Assembly (NCBI GenBank): GCA_030770545.1
Contig: CM061102.1
Location: 9,041,501 to 9,105,500 of the forward strand
DNA from: Macropodus opercularis
Taxonomy: Eukaryota > Chordata > Actinopteri > Anabantiformes > Osphronemidae
Direction: 5' to 3'
DNA length: 64,000 nt
Below the pieces are notes generated by a model. That model saw only the letters and a program-made list of their open reading frames with translations. It searched no databases and was not told the DNA's origin. Positions within the stretch are counted from its first letter, which is position 1. Each line of letters starts with the position of its first letter. Below, piece after piece: positions 11,451 through 23,354 of the stretch. A program made the translations under genes and the position numbers.

Positions 11451-12425
11451 TTAGTACTTGGTGGCAAGACCTTCTTTGGGAATCACAGAGGTCAAGCGTT
11501 TCTAGTAGCCGGCAGGTTTGACACATGTCAGGGATTTTGGCCCACACCTCTTTGCAGATCATGTGTCATGTTTGGCAGCTCGAACTTTCAGCTCCCTCCA
11601 CAGGTTTTCTATGGGATTGAGGTCTAGAGACTGACTAGGCCACTCCATGACCTTACTATGCTTCTTCTTGAGCCAATCCTTTGTTGCCTTGGCCATGTGT
11701 TTGGGATCATTGTCATGCTGGACCCAACCACGACCAATTTTCAATGCCCTGACTGAGGGAAGGAGGTTCTCACCCAACACTTGACGGTAAATGGCCTCAT
11801 CCATCCTCCCTTTGATGCGGTGCAATCATCCTGTCCACTAGGCAGAAAAACACCCCCAAAGCATAATGTTTCCTCCATATGTGACGGTGGTGTTCTTGGA
11901 GTCATAGGCAGCGTTCCTCCTCCTCCAAACACGGCGAGTTGAGCTGATGCCAAACAGCTTGATTTTGGTCTCATCTGACCACAACACTTTCACCCAGTCT
12001 TCCCCTGATTCAGTCAGATGTTCAGTGGCAAACCTCAAACGGGCCTGCAGATGTGCTTTCTTTAGCAGGGGGACCGTGTGGGCACAGCAGGATGTCAGTC
12101 CTTCAGTGTGTAAAAGTGTGTGACCAACCGTTTTTTTGGTGACTATGGTCCCAGCTGCCTTGAGATCATTGACAAGTTCCTCCCAGTAGTTCTGGGCTCA
12201 CGTTCTCATTGTCATTGAAACTCCATGAGGTGAGATCTTGCATGAAGCTCCAGACTGAGGCAGATTGGCAGTTAATTTATGTGTCTTCCATTTGCAAATA
12301 ATCGCAGCAGCTGTTGTCACCTTCTGACCCAGCTGCTTGGCGATGGTCTTGTAGCCCATTCCAGCCTTGTGTAGTTCCACAGTCTTGTCCCTGACATCCT
12401 TGGAAAGCTCTTTGGTCTAGGCTAT
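11451..12425 (-). pseudogene. Tc1-like transposase pseudogene
   Basis: A DDE transposase that would cut and paste the surrounding element. Reading 5' to 3' on the minus strand: the expected start is decayed to ATA (12423-12425) and the third codon is TAG. The paired-like helix-turn-helix follows (ELHKAGMGYKTIAKQLG, about 12327-12377), then KWKTHKLTANLP. After a frameshift near 12195 comes a linker (VNDLKAAGTIVTKKTVG) and RFATEHL...VLWSDETKIKLFG with the first catalytic Asp. Another break near 11830 leads to LHRIKGRMDEAIYRQVLG, QHDNDPKH (second Asp) and LNPIENLW (Glu). Spacing from the first Asp of DNDPKH to that Glu is 34 intervening residues, the usual Tc1 D34E. The C-terminal end is scrambled by further shifts before a terminal KY-stop at 11451. 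It cannot make active protein. Confidence 0.93.
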
Positions 12426-12562
12426 GGTGAAGAGTTTGGAATCTGGATTGATTGATTGATTCTGTGGACAGGTGTCTTTTACACAGGTCACGAGCTGAGA
12501 GGGCTCTCAATGTCAGCTGGTATAGGATGCACCTGGGAGCCAGAGACCTTGCTGACTGATAG

Positions 12563-12631
12563 GGGATCAAATACGTATTTCATTCATGACAATGCAAATT
12601 AGTGGGGGTTCAAATATTTTTTCCCTGACTG
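12563..12631. repeat. Right terminal inverted repeat of the Tc1-like element (shortened)
   Basis: Contains reverse-complement copies of both blocks of the left end, but packed together in 69 bp. The roughly 110-120 bp that separates them on the left is absent. Confidence 0.85.
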
Positions 12632-12633
12632 TA

Positions 12634-15600
12634 AATGGGTTCCAGGGATCTGTGCAATCACCATGTCAACACACTCAAGGTCTTACTGATACTGATAATA
12701 CTGATATTGTCAACGTATAGTTATGAAAGGATAAAGGCTAATTCAGTGCGTCAGTTTCATTCCTCACGACTGCATGCAATTTAAAAAGCAGCACTAACAT
12801 CCGGCTACCTCTCAGGAAAATATGCTGCGATCAAGTGGGGGACAAATGTGTCCAAGGGGATGAGTGCAACCAAGCCAGATAACAGAGTCGTGTCAGAGGA
12901 CAGGAAATTGTGCACTTACCTGTTGATGAATCAACAGTGGTCAGGTAACAGTCAGGCCAGCAGGGAGAGGAAATGAGAGAAGGAATGAGTATGGATTATT
13001 GTTCCCAAAACATCTCAAGAGTAATGAAATTCTATGTTTAGCAGAATAAAAAGACCAGTGCAGAAGCAAAACGATGTTTAGAGAAGTTTCTGTACTAATG
13101 CTGCTAAAGATGACGAATCAGTCTCCACTGTCAAGAAATGCTGGGTCATTGTGTCTCGCCTCTGCGAGGGATCTGGCTCTGTAGGGGAAGTGCACACAGT
13201 ATAGAAATTGTTCCTGTCTTCCATTAGAATGACATTTAGTGAAGCTCGGTGCTGGAGTCCAGTCAATTACACATTACACTTCGTATGTCGGGAAAAGGGA
13301 AAAGCTTCAAGTCTAGGAAACCAAACTGTGACAACGCGACCCTGATTGGTTGCTTTAACTGACTGGAGTGTGTCATAAGCTGGCAACTGCTGTTGTGTTT
13401 AAGTCCATTAGTTTTTGGCGAATAATACATCTTAAATGAATTATGTTGTGTAAATGACTCGCTGATCTCCCCTGGATTCAAGAGGAGAAGGATGATAATC
13501 CACTCCGCCTCTCCCTTTCTTCACTTTCTCTCCCTTTGTTTACACTAAGCTGTGCCCCCAGAGGAAGGATAAGAGGGTTTAGCGAGGGGTTGCTGTGTGT
13601 GATGTCACCTACGCAGGCGCAGGCACGGTGCATGTGTGGATACACACATTTGTTAAAGAGGCTGAATTATCATGTTTGTATATTAAAGGAAAAAAAGGAA
13701 ACAAATTAATCGCGTTAAAATGTGGTTATGCTGGCAGTTACACTACAGGTGAAGCCAATTAACACATTTTTCTATGTACATCTTGTTAGGTCCTATTACT
13801 AAGTCATTCTGTCTGTGCTGCCAAAGCGCTACAGTACTAACAGCGACCTTGTGGGCCGTCCACCTTAACCCTGCTTTTTCCTGTGAGAAATAACACAAGT
13901 TAACAGAAAAAGTAATTTCCTTGAGTCTCCCAGGACTATTGAAAGCCTGAGTGGTCACAGCCGGTTTCCTGAAGGCATCACAGCATCCCTTGTTATGGTA
14001 AGATCACGCTGTGTGACTTTCAAACCAGCGTGACTCAACCATCAGTGTCAAAGTATAAGGTGGTGTGTTTGAAAAAAGCGCGTGCTACATATGAATGAGG
14101 TCGAAACAATCAGTCAGTGCAGCGGCTGTCAAGAAGATTATCGACTATTGATAAAGCTTGACCGGTCAAGTCGGGCATTACCAAGCGACGCCGGGTGGAC
14201 CACTAGACAAGCGTTGTGTGTGTGGGTCGTGTGGAGCGGCAGTGCGTACTTCCACTGCTGTGTCTGCCTGTCTGTCCAGTTCGTCAGAGGGAAAGAGGAG
14301 CTGACACACAGGCACATTGCCCAAAGGCATAGAACAGCTCTCATTAGGGACCCTCTGCAGGGAGAACTGCAGGGGCAGGGACGTGACTGAAGCACCCTCG
14401 GCCCAAACATTACTTTGAACCTGAGGCATGTTTAATAGCTGTCAGAGCTTGTAAATCAACATCCAACATCAAAAGCAGTGTCTTGCACGTGATTTAACTT
14501 CACTCAGACGATAGTCTGCTGGTCAGATACGTTCACCTAAACCCACAATATAATATAGACTTTGTGTTTGTTCGTCTTTGTTTTTAAAACTTCAAATGTT
14601 GTATATTTATTGTTGTTATTGACCTAAAACTGCTGCAGCACCTGCCCCTCATTAATAATGTATTGGGTTGACGCTTACGTTTTGAAAAAGCTGAAAATAT
14701 GGCATTCATGTAATAATGACTCTCATATTGATGTTTGGAAACATCTGCTGTGTTTGCTCATCAGGCCTAAAGTGGAAGTTTGGTATTGAGTGTAATCAAT
14801 AGCTTTCTAATTAGAAATCAACCAGGGACAGCTGTTAGTCACTTAAAACGCAAATACAATAAAACCACCAGATGCTTTATGGAGTTTAAGTGTGTGTGAG
14901 CATCTGTGCGTCCGTTAGCCATCGCAGTTCTTTACTTTTGTTCGTAGGTTTGTTGTTTAAATTTTCCACAAGTGAGAATACTGGTAATAAACAGGCAGCT
15001 CATCCCAGAGGCAGGTTTAGTTTTGTTGTTCACCAGGTGGTAGAATAAAGACGGAAGTAAACGAATAGTATTCTTCTGGATAAGTGCCCCTACGATAGTA
15101 TGGAACGTCCACATTCTGGAGAAAGAATGAAGGATGACTTAGCTTAATCATTTCTGTTTGATTACCACTAAAACTAAAGGTTCACATGTGCTGGTTCACT
15201 GAGCAGAAAAGTAAAATGGAAGTAATGGAAGTATATTACACAATGATGGTAATCTTGTTTTTGATTATTGTTTTTTCACTTTGTTTCATGTATCATTCAG
15301 GATGTACTGTAGCCGCCGCTCTGTGAACAATTAGTAAACAAAATATTGGCCAGTAATTCCGTAGTATAGCTGTTTGTTCAGGCCCTCGCCATAAAAAGAA
15401 ATTGCCAGATTACCAAATGCCTTGTCTAGGTGTAACACTGAGGCAAAGACAGCTAAGAAAATAAAAACAAATTAAAATCGCTGCTCAACTGAGGGAAGCT
15501 CAAATTAGCGGCTGCTTTAGAAACCCACACGTGTACACAAACACGCACACTCTTAATACGAGAGGAATGCTTTGAGCTACGCGCTTTGTTCGGTTTGCAC

Positions 15601-18600
15601 ATTTTCACTGGTAATCGCAGCTTTATCTCTATTGGACCAGTAAATATTATAATGTTATCTTCATAAAGGCTGACTCAAAGGGGATGCACATTACTGTGCC
15701 TCATACCCACATCTCAGCCAATCAATGTTCAGTCCTTACATTAGGTAAATCATGAAGACATTCTCCTCAGTGATGAAGGATTGATTTGTTACTGTGTGTC
15801 TGAATCAAATGCTGCCTCAGTGTGTGGGACGCTGCCTCAACAGACTAAATGTGTACCAACAAAGATTTCATGAGCACTTTTTCATTCTTGGACCTGGTTT
15901 GGTGCACAGATGGTCTGCCTGTTGGATTTCTCATTCATGCTCTCAGTGACTTTCAGGAGAGTAACCTGCCAATAACTGAGCCGAGCTAAAGAGAATCAAT
16001 TAAATCGAAGATTTGTTGTTCTACATTTAGAATGTGCTGCGGCGAGTGCCACATGCTAAAATTAAGTTTTCTCTAAAGGAGGTCTGTTTGGAATACCCAG
16101 CTTTACGCCATGAAAACTGACAGTACAGATCAAGCGAAAGTCAAAACTAATGACACCGGTTTAAATGATGACGGCTCCATCCTTTTGTTCAGCCTGCGCC
16201 TGTTCCCACTGCTTCACCTCAGTTAACTACTCCTAACGCCAAATGGCTTGAATGAGTCCATTAATGCTCTAATTCATGTCCTTCTGTCTGGCAGCATAAA
16301 ATCTAGTACCATTACATCCCATTACAGCCACTGCTGACATTAGTATCTAGTATACAGCAGCTATGTAATCACATTTACAGTTTATGTAATTACAGCTCTA
16401 AAAGACTTGATCTAATAGAGGGAAGCAGGATTTACACTGACAAAGAAGATGGAACTTGCAATCATTCATGCTCTAAACAGACCCAGTAATTGTAAATACT
16501 ATAATAAATACATTGGTTGTTGCTGTGTGTGCATGTTTTATAGAATTTAGCAGGCTGATTGTTGTGTTATAAGGAAAAGAAGTCACTTAGAAAGAGATCA
16601 CTTTACACATGTGTGCTGCTGTCTGGCTTACACCTAGGCTTCAAAATGATAACCCACGTGGCAACTACGAATCACGCTGCAAATCGATTCATTTAGATTT
16701 ATTCATTCATCAGACCGAAGTGTCAAACAGCGTTGGTTCCAGCAAATGTGAGAATGCTTCTGCCGTCTATACCGACAGGAAACCGCCGGATGCGGTTAAT
16801 GGCTGCCGCGAACAGCGAGTAAACGTGTGTTTGTTTTGACATTTGCTTTGGACTGCTTCCCTGTGATCAGCGATGAATCACTCGTAGGGACTGGTGCGCT
16901 GCGTACACGTGAGAGTGCACATGAGCACACGCAGACCTGCCTGTAGGCTGGATGTCGTTACACTGTGGTGTCGATTTTTCCAGTGCATGACCTGCATTTA
17001 TCACAGCAGGCGCGGAGCATTCAGGTGCACTTTCTTCTGAAGATAAAACTGACATGCACCTTTACACCGGGACATACGGTGCCTACGTGCTCGCAGACAC
17101 ACACAGACGCCCAGAGACTTTCTCTTCTCTTTTCACTTCATAACTCAGACCTCAGACACACAGTAAGGAAATGTGTTATACAAATGACAATCAATATAAT
17201 GGACTCGTTTGTTAGGTGGTGCTAGTTTCCTGTGATTCAAAGCTGAAAAGTAGTAATTAGTGTCTGTACTGGCGCCGTCGTGCGCAGGAAGCGTTGGCAA
17301 AATTACGTATTTAGATGCAGCAGGGAACCCCACATTACGTTTTAACAGAATGGTGCCTGCTGGTGATAGTCTACATGTAGATTTATATCTGGATTTTTCT
17401 CATAGAATTTTGGTAAATGTTTGCTAGTGCAACAAATCTGAATGGTTGTAAAGTTCTAGATTTTCTGTATGGCACCAAATGCCTCCAGGATTTGCCTGAT
17501 GTGAGCAGTGTAGGGACAGTGACACAAGACTAACAAATGCGCAAATAAGAGGCAGGCAGACAGTCACGGGCTGAAAATGCACCACGACCTGCTGTCACCT
17601 GAGCGTTTGTGCCATTTGTAGGGACAAAATGGGAAAAGAAGCAGGAAGATGGAGCAGTCCTGCCTGTAGTCCATTATCAGTTTCCATTTCGCTCCCATCA
17701 TTCTTGTCTTTTGGAACCATTTCTTCCAACTGGTTTCTCTGTGGTGATGTGCTTTCACCCACATCTTCTCTGTGTTTCACCCTAACCATAGTGCTTTTTC
17801 CTCTCAATTTTCTGCATCCACAACCCCTCTGGCCCTCTACTCCCCTACCTCATACAAGACAAGCATCTCAGTGCCTTCTCTGTTCAATATTTCACCACTG
17901 GTGGGAAGATGTTTTATTTACCATGTCTGGGACACCTGTAGTGACTCACTCACAACAGAGAGGCGGTGCACAATACAGTAGCCCGAGAGTGAAAGTCAAG
18001 GGGTTATCGCTCGGAGATCCAAAGTAATGAATGACAACCAATGTCACTGTGGTTAAGCACATGACAATATGGGATATTACAGATGGAGTAAGGATCTGGG
18101 TGTGTGAACTTACTTTACCAGCAACCGCAGGGAAAATAAATTAACACAGAACCAGTAGTAGAGCATTGATTACAATAGTATAAATTCCCATTCCCATCTA
18201 TAAACAGGTTCCAGTTTAGAGGAACAGGCTGGGAACAGATTCTCAGTGTTTGGGGTGGGGTCATCCAGACACAGACATGTCTAGTAATTTGTGGCATTTA
18301 CGGTAAATGGCACCTTTCTGACAAAGGAAGAGTGATTTTATTTCATTCGGTGAAATCACCACATTTGTTACTATAGTTACAGTAACTCTATAAACACTGA
18401 GACTGTAAAAGATGTCTTACTTGCTCTTTGCAGATACACAGCGTTTGCTAAAACAATTGTGAAGGCAACGAATGAAATGCAAGGCATCACGTTTTAGATT
18501 TCATTGTAGAGGAACAGGCTGACTTATTATATGAACTTAAAGAGGACAGATCAGTCTCCGTTTTGAAGGGTTATCTACTACATGCAGTATGTGACCTTTT

Positions 18601-18804
18601 CATTCAGACGCCTTCTAACAAAAATCCTGCTAATTATTACAACTGAGTAAATAGTGTCACTGACTGTTGAGGCCGTTACTTCACAGAAAGCGTCTTTATT
18701 AGATCAGACCATCTTCCTCCATCCCTCACCAAAGCACTAACCCCAACCTAACGGGGCTGGGATTTGTTCCTGTCTGCTCATTCCATACCACCCCAACCAC
18801 CTCC
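12634..18804. other. Non-coding, unique sequence
   Basis: No gene supported. Holds the palindrome at 14.8 kb, a pyrimidine-rich stretch at 17.6-17.9 kb and a 15-bp direct repeat pair whose first copy is at 18218. Confidence 0.7.
14804..14817. repeat. Perfect 14-bp palindrome TTTCTAATTAGAAA
   Basis: A symmetric sequence centred on a TAATTA core, the palindromic site type of paired-class homeodomain dimers. It sits in unique sequence with a nearby TGTAATCAAT. Confidence 0.6.
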
Positions 18805-18935
18805 CTGTTATTTGCGTCCCATTAATCAATTTAGCGCTTCATTTATTAGCTCGCATCACAACATAATTGCAATACAATTACATTTGCTACAAAATCTAAT
18901 TTTCGGTTTAGATCCATTTAATTGGCAGGAGACAG
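18805..18935. promoter_or_regulatory. Conserved-element-like AT-rich block (possible enhancer)
   Basis: Dense homeodomain-type cores in about 130 bases: CCCATTAATCAATTTAG, CATAATTGCAATACAATTAC, ATTTGCTAC, TTTAATTGGC. The mixed, non-repetitive texture resembles vertebrate conserved non-coding elements. This is inferred from pattern only. Confidence 0.25.
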
Positions 18936-20074
18936 GACGTCTTTTTACTGCTGCAGAGATGAAAGCTGTACAGTAGGGACCCAGGCCTTTGTGCCCAGAC
19001 ACACTCTAATTCCACAGCCTATTGAGCTGAGCGTGAAGGGACGACTGTGTCATCTGGTTAAAGTCATTTACTGCAACTCACCAACAATAACACGCAGGCC
19101 AAAATTACACAGCAAGTGAGAGGCTGAGAACTGATTACAAATACTTGCAAGTACTTGAACACTTCAGAGCAGCCCACAATGTTTTCCACATTTGTAGGAG
19201 AGTCACTGAAGTGGACCATTAATCAACAAATGTGTTATTTTTTGCACTTTCCTGATTGTGGGAAATAAATAAGACTACAACTGCGCTGGTGAAACTATGT
19301 CAGCTTCAGAAATTGACCTGTTGATAGCATCTCGTTGCAACATGCAGAGCTTATTCTCTACTGTGTGATATATACGGAGGGATTTAGAAAGTTACAGCAC
19401 TAAGGAGTAAAACACAGAATAGCAGCACGGGTGAATAATGCCCGTAACCAATATGTGGGAACGACTGAGATGCTTATCGCCAGCATAGACAATCGCAGTC
19501 ATTAGCTTAGCATCCTCTTCTCTTAAATGGCCTCTTTTATAGAGCTGATCAACAGTGAGTCCGGCTCCAAATGTGCAACAGGAAGCAAAGTGGAACAAAG
19601 GCTGCTAATGAGATCAAAGTGGAGCTGTTTCCTCCCAGCTTGATTCATTCATGACACCCAACAGTCTATGTGTGATATGATTTCAAAGAGCTAGCCACAT
19701 GTCACAAATTAGCTAGTGACATGCCTCAAATTAGCCTTTGTTCTGCGCTGAACCACAATGACTCGGAGTAATTGGGAGACTGCGATGCAGCGCGAGGGAA
19801 GTGCTGGCGCTGCGAGACCGAGACGAGGAAAAGAGGGAGACAATTCACAATTTTTGGTCTTAATCACCATTCAACACTCGGCAGAAACAGTTTAAAAAGT
19901 TAAAAAAAACGCAAAAACAAATTAAACCAATATGCACAAAAATACTGAATATTATATTCACATTTTAAACTGCAATTTATTCCTTCCTCCAAAACGTAAT
20001 GTACAATAAAAGCAATAAAAGAATAATCGCTGAGACAGAGAAGGAGCAAACGGTTTTACCATCCAGACTTAAGC
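18936..20074. other. Non-coding; 3'-UTR-like sequence at its right end
   Basis: Nothing recognised to about 19.8 kb. 19.86-20.07 kb is A-rich on the plus strand and would be the 3' untranslated part of the candidate exon at 20075-20455. Confidence 0.6.
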
Positions 20075-20455
20075 CTACAGACATGACCTGGTATAAAGTG
20101 AGAGATCAGAGCTGACCTGCAGGTTGTAAATAACACCGACATGCTGCCCAAATAAAGACCACAGCCAAGAAGCCATGTAGCTGTTGACCTCAGACTCGTA
20201 CAGTACGGTGCGTCGCAGTTGTCTGGAGGCTGCATATACTGCACCGACTTGGCCGGAGGGGTTTGCAGTCTTCAATCCATTTAATGAAACACACCATCCT
20301 GACAAAATGGTAATCTGACAATCCACAAATGCCAAAAACAAACAAACAAACAAACAAAGAAACCCCCCTTGGCTTGTACCATCCACTGTAGCGAGACCAG
20401 AGTAGCCCAGACCGTGCACCAGCGAATGGACAACATGTCCGCAGAAAAGAGCCAA
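20075..20455 (-). other. Coding-like stretch resembling a terminal exon with poly(A) signal
   Basis: A 126-codon open stretch on the minus strand. Its second half, including SGQVGAVYAASRQLRRTVLY and NSYMASWLWSLFGQHVG, has vertebrate-like codon choice. A plausible acceptor (GGTCTCGCTACAG) precedes 20385. The stop is followed about 95 bases later by AATAAA (19976-19981 on the minus strand) and then T/G-rich sequence, the order expected for a last exon. The first in-frame ATG is late, so a start inside this stretch is unlikely. The (AAAC)n repeat encodes an odd LFVCLF segment, which argues against strong constraint. No family recognised. Confidence 0.25.
20338..20359 (+). repeat. (AAAC)5 microsatellite
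   Basis: Five tandem copies of a 4-base A-rich unit; it lies inside the coding-like minus-strand stretch at 20075-20455. Confidence 0.9.
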
Positions 20456-23354
20456 ACGACAGGGAACACAGTCACATCAAACAGGCTTTGGAATCCTGCT
20501 GCTACCCCGACTGGGCTTTTATCAAAATAACAACAATACCCAGAACGAACACGGAATCAACAGGAGAAGCGGATCTCAACACGAGCCTGGGCTACTCTGT
20601 CATCTTGTGGAACCAAGGAGTTATGGTTGTAGAAAGCGACAACAAATAAATATGCTGCCCTTCGTGATGGATAGTGGACAGAACGGTAACGTTTCACTTT
20701 GATACCTGCTACACTGTTGCCCTTTAAAAAGTTGATCGTGGCCCTTTTTGCTCCGTTTTCGACCTCTCCGTCACATCTTGGTACTCGGCCAGGAGCCCTA
20801 CAGGCTCATCCCTCTTTCACTAGTGTTGTTAATTATAAACATATTTAAATGCGAGAAGGTTTTCAGTCCAACTTCTAAAGTAGCATTGTATGAAACAGAA
20901 ACAAAACACGACTCTCTGGCAAATCCTCTGTCCACCGTTAGCAACATATTGGCTCACTTGTGCTGCATTTGCTAACATGAACTGAGCTATTGAGAGAAAG
21001 TTTCCAGCTAAATGCACACTCATTCATTCGTGACTGCATTCCTTTGCTGCGACAGAGGTGGAGTGAGCTGGGGTCGCTGCTTTTCAGAGGGATTTTAGCA
21101 GGGCTGCAGGCAAGAGAGGGATGCTGTGAGAGGACGGATGGGGGCACAGAGCCCCTAATGCACTTCCTTTTAAATATGAAGCTGCACATTAAGCTTTCAT
21201 AGGCTTCCCACCGCTCCTCTTATCTGGCAAACTAGTGAGCCAAGCTGCAAGCACACACTGCATTTAGGCGTTTACACACAATAGCTACAGACACACTTTC
21301 ATACCTGTTGTACAAATGAAAATCCTACGGTGTAATGTAAACTAACATAAATGCTCTCACAGTCTTCAAATATAAATTGACAGGCTTTAAGTGCTTAATG
21401 AATAAAGTTGGGCTGGATTAGTTCTGAGAAACGAGTCTTCACCATTGTTGTTAAATAACGTCATGTTGGCCAACACCAGCGCTGTGGGAAGGGTGACCCC
21501 AACGTGCCCGGGAATATTACAAAAATCACATATTATCAGGTTTTAGAATTAAACATCAGTTTAGCTTAATAGCATTTTTTTTTAAATGAAACCTGAATGT
21601 TAACCTGTTAAGTGAATGTTAAGTGTTTCTTCAAGGGCTGTGAACAGTCAGACGGTTTATTTTATTTTTGGCCAGCAGTCACGCTTTCAGAATAGGTGTT
21701 CTCTCAATGGTGGAGATCTCATTTTGAAATGAGACTCTTCTTTCAGACCTTGTGAGAATAGAGGTCATTCAGGAGAATCAAATATTAAAAGCGTTGAAAG
21801 GCATTGGATTTTATCACATTCCCCATTCCATTTGTTTACAGAGACTGAAATAACACAGTGGCAGTATTCATTTCTTTTTAGTGGGCACTTTTAAGGGTCA
21901 GAGGTTCAGTCAGCTGGGCCTTCAGAATTCATAACTGCTTCACTAGAAAACTCTAGAGATTTAGAGATTTGAAATATTGATTGTGAGACCAGCTAAAAGA
22001 GAAGTGGACACAAACACAGACATGCAGTTTTAGACTGGCGCTGATGTCAATAATGGAGGAATGGCAACGCAAGTCATTTATGATTTATATACAAATACAA
22101 TCTGTTGCTTTTCGCAAAAAGCTCTGTGCCATCTGTTTTAATTAGTTTTTATTCTGTTAAGATGTGCATCGTTTAACTCACAGGTATACGTGGGATTACG
22201 CACTAATCTAATGATTTAAGTGCTAAATAAATGGTAAAGCTCATTTATAAACACAGATCGTCTAAAAAAACCCACCTTTTTCATGGTTCAAAGACGATTT
22301 ATGTCAGAAATGTCTGTGTTATAGAAATGAAACTGTCAACTGCATATGCGTGTGCAAAGAGGTGTCTATACGTGAGTGTGCGTGTTTGTACAGGCAGGTT
22401 AGCGCAGGGGCCTGTGTTCGCAGAGGAGACATCATCCAAGAGAAAGCTAATCCTGTAAGTCCAGACACGGAGACTGTGGCACGAATACGCATCCACTGCT
22501 GCAGAAGTGTGCCAGCGCAGCCCATGTCTCCCACTGCCTCTCACTGAGTGTCTGCACTCCTGTTTTATTCATGCTCCTTCTGGAAAGGTAAAACACATCA
22601 GGTGTCTGTGTGTGCATATGCACGTGTGCCCGTTTGGGAGTGTGTGCGTGTGCATGTGTGCACGTATCACCAAAGGGCTGAATTCAGCTTTTGAAAGTTC
22701 CACAGTAAACCGTCTAGAATAAAAAAACCTGGGTTTTGCAGAAGGTTTACATTTGTGTTTCCCCAACCAACATATACTGAGTAACCCTGCCACAGATCTA
22801 TACCCTCGGCTCAGAAGCAGCCTCAAACAGCACGACCCAAGTGGCGACCGCTTTCCACATCTCATAGCCCTGTGACAAAGCTCCCCTGAACGTTACACGG
22901 AAGGCAGAGTGAGAGTTGCATGTCAGCAGAGCAGCAGCTCAGTCCTCCATGAGTAGCTACGCTGAAGGCAGGCTTTAAAATGGCTGCAGTGCACTCACTG
23001 TTCACCGTGTGGGATGATGTGTCTTTAAGCTATTTCAAGGCCAACTGTTGCTAATTGAAAATCTAAATTGATTCTATCACAGTGTGTCCTTACTTGAGGT
23101 TCAAGAGGTTGTTGACAATGTTAGTTAGTTTCACTGCAGTTAGCATCTCTCTCTCTGCACTAATCTTACAGTAGTCTGTCTCATCTCTGAAGCGCCTGGA
23201 AGTTGAGTCGTGGCCTCTGGGCTTCTTCCTGCTTAGATCAAAATATGTTGCTACTTATCCAAGTACAGTAGCTTGATGAGTCTGAGGCAAGTTGGCTGGA
23301 GAGCACAAACGTATCCTCCAGTGACGTTTCACTAACCTGTAAGGAACAGACTTG
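20456..23354. other. Non-coding apart from the 61-bp exon candidate
   Basis: Unique sequence. GT-rich imperfect repeats at 22.35-22.39 and 22.60-22.67 kb flank the candidate exon at 22394-22454. Confidence 0.65.
22394..22454 (+). other. Candidate 61-bp exon with good splice sites
   Basis: The stretch is preceded by GCGTGTTTGTACAG (acceptor at 22391-22393) and followed at 22455 by GTAAGT, the ideal donor. One frame is open through it and reads QVSAGACVRRGDIIQEKANP. The pyrimidine tract is partly a GT-rich run, which lowers the weight. Good sites of this kind also occur by chance in 64 kb. No family recognised. Confidence 0.22.

Larger units (their letters stand above)
11260..12631 (-). mobile_element. 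Complete, inactive Tc1-like DNA transposon (about 1.37 kb)
   Basis: The element is bounded by inverted ends starting CAGTCAGGGAAAA (11260-11287 and 12604-12631) and flanked on both sides by the TA dinucleotide (11258-11259 and 12632-12633), the target-site duplication of Tc1/mariner transposons. A second inverted block, 24 of 25 bases identical, lies at 11411-11435 and 12563-12587. The left terminal repeat is therefore about 176 bp and the right only about 69 bp, because the right copy lacks the roughly 110-120 bp between the two blocks. A decayed transposase on the minus strand fills the interior. It sits in a TA-rich target (ATATTATATTATATTTATA just left of it). Length is typical for a fish Tc1 element. 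Confidence 0.95.

Noticed and set aside
12277..12570. 97-codon minus-strand ORF inside the Tc1 element
   Set aside because: It is in the wrong frame for the transposase; the helix-turn-helix is read in a different frame.
17629..18027. 132-codon plus-strand ORF
   Set aside because: Explained by a pyrimidine-rich, stop-poor stretch; Ser/Pro/Leu-rich without motifs, and also open on the minus strand.
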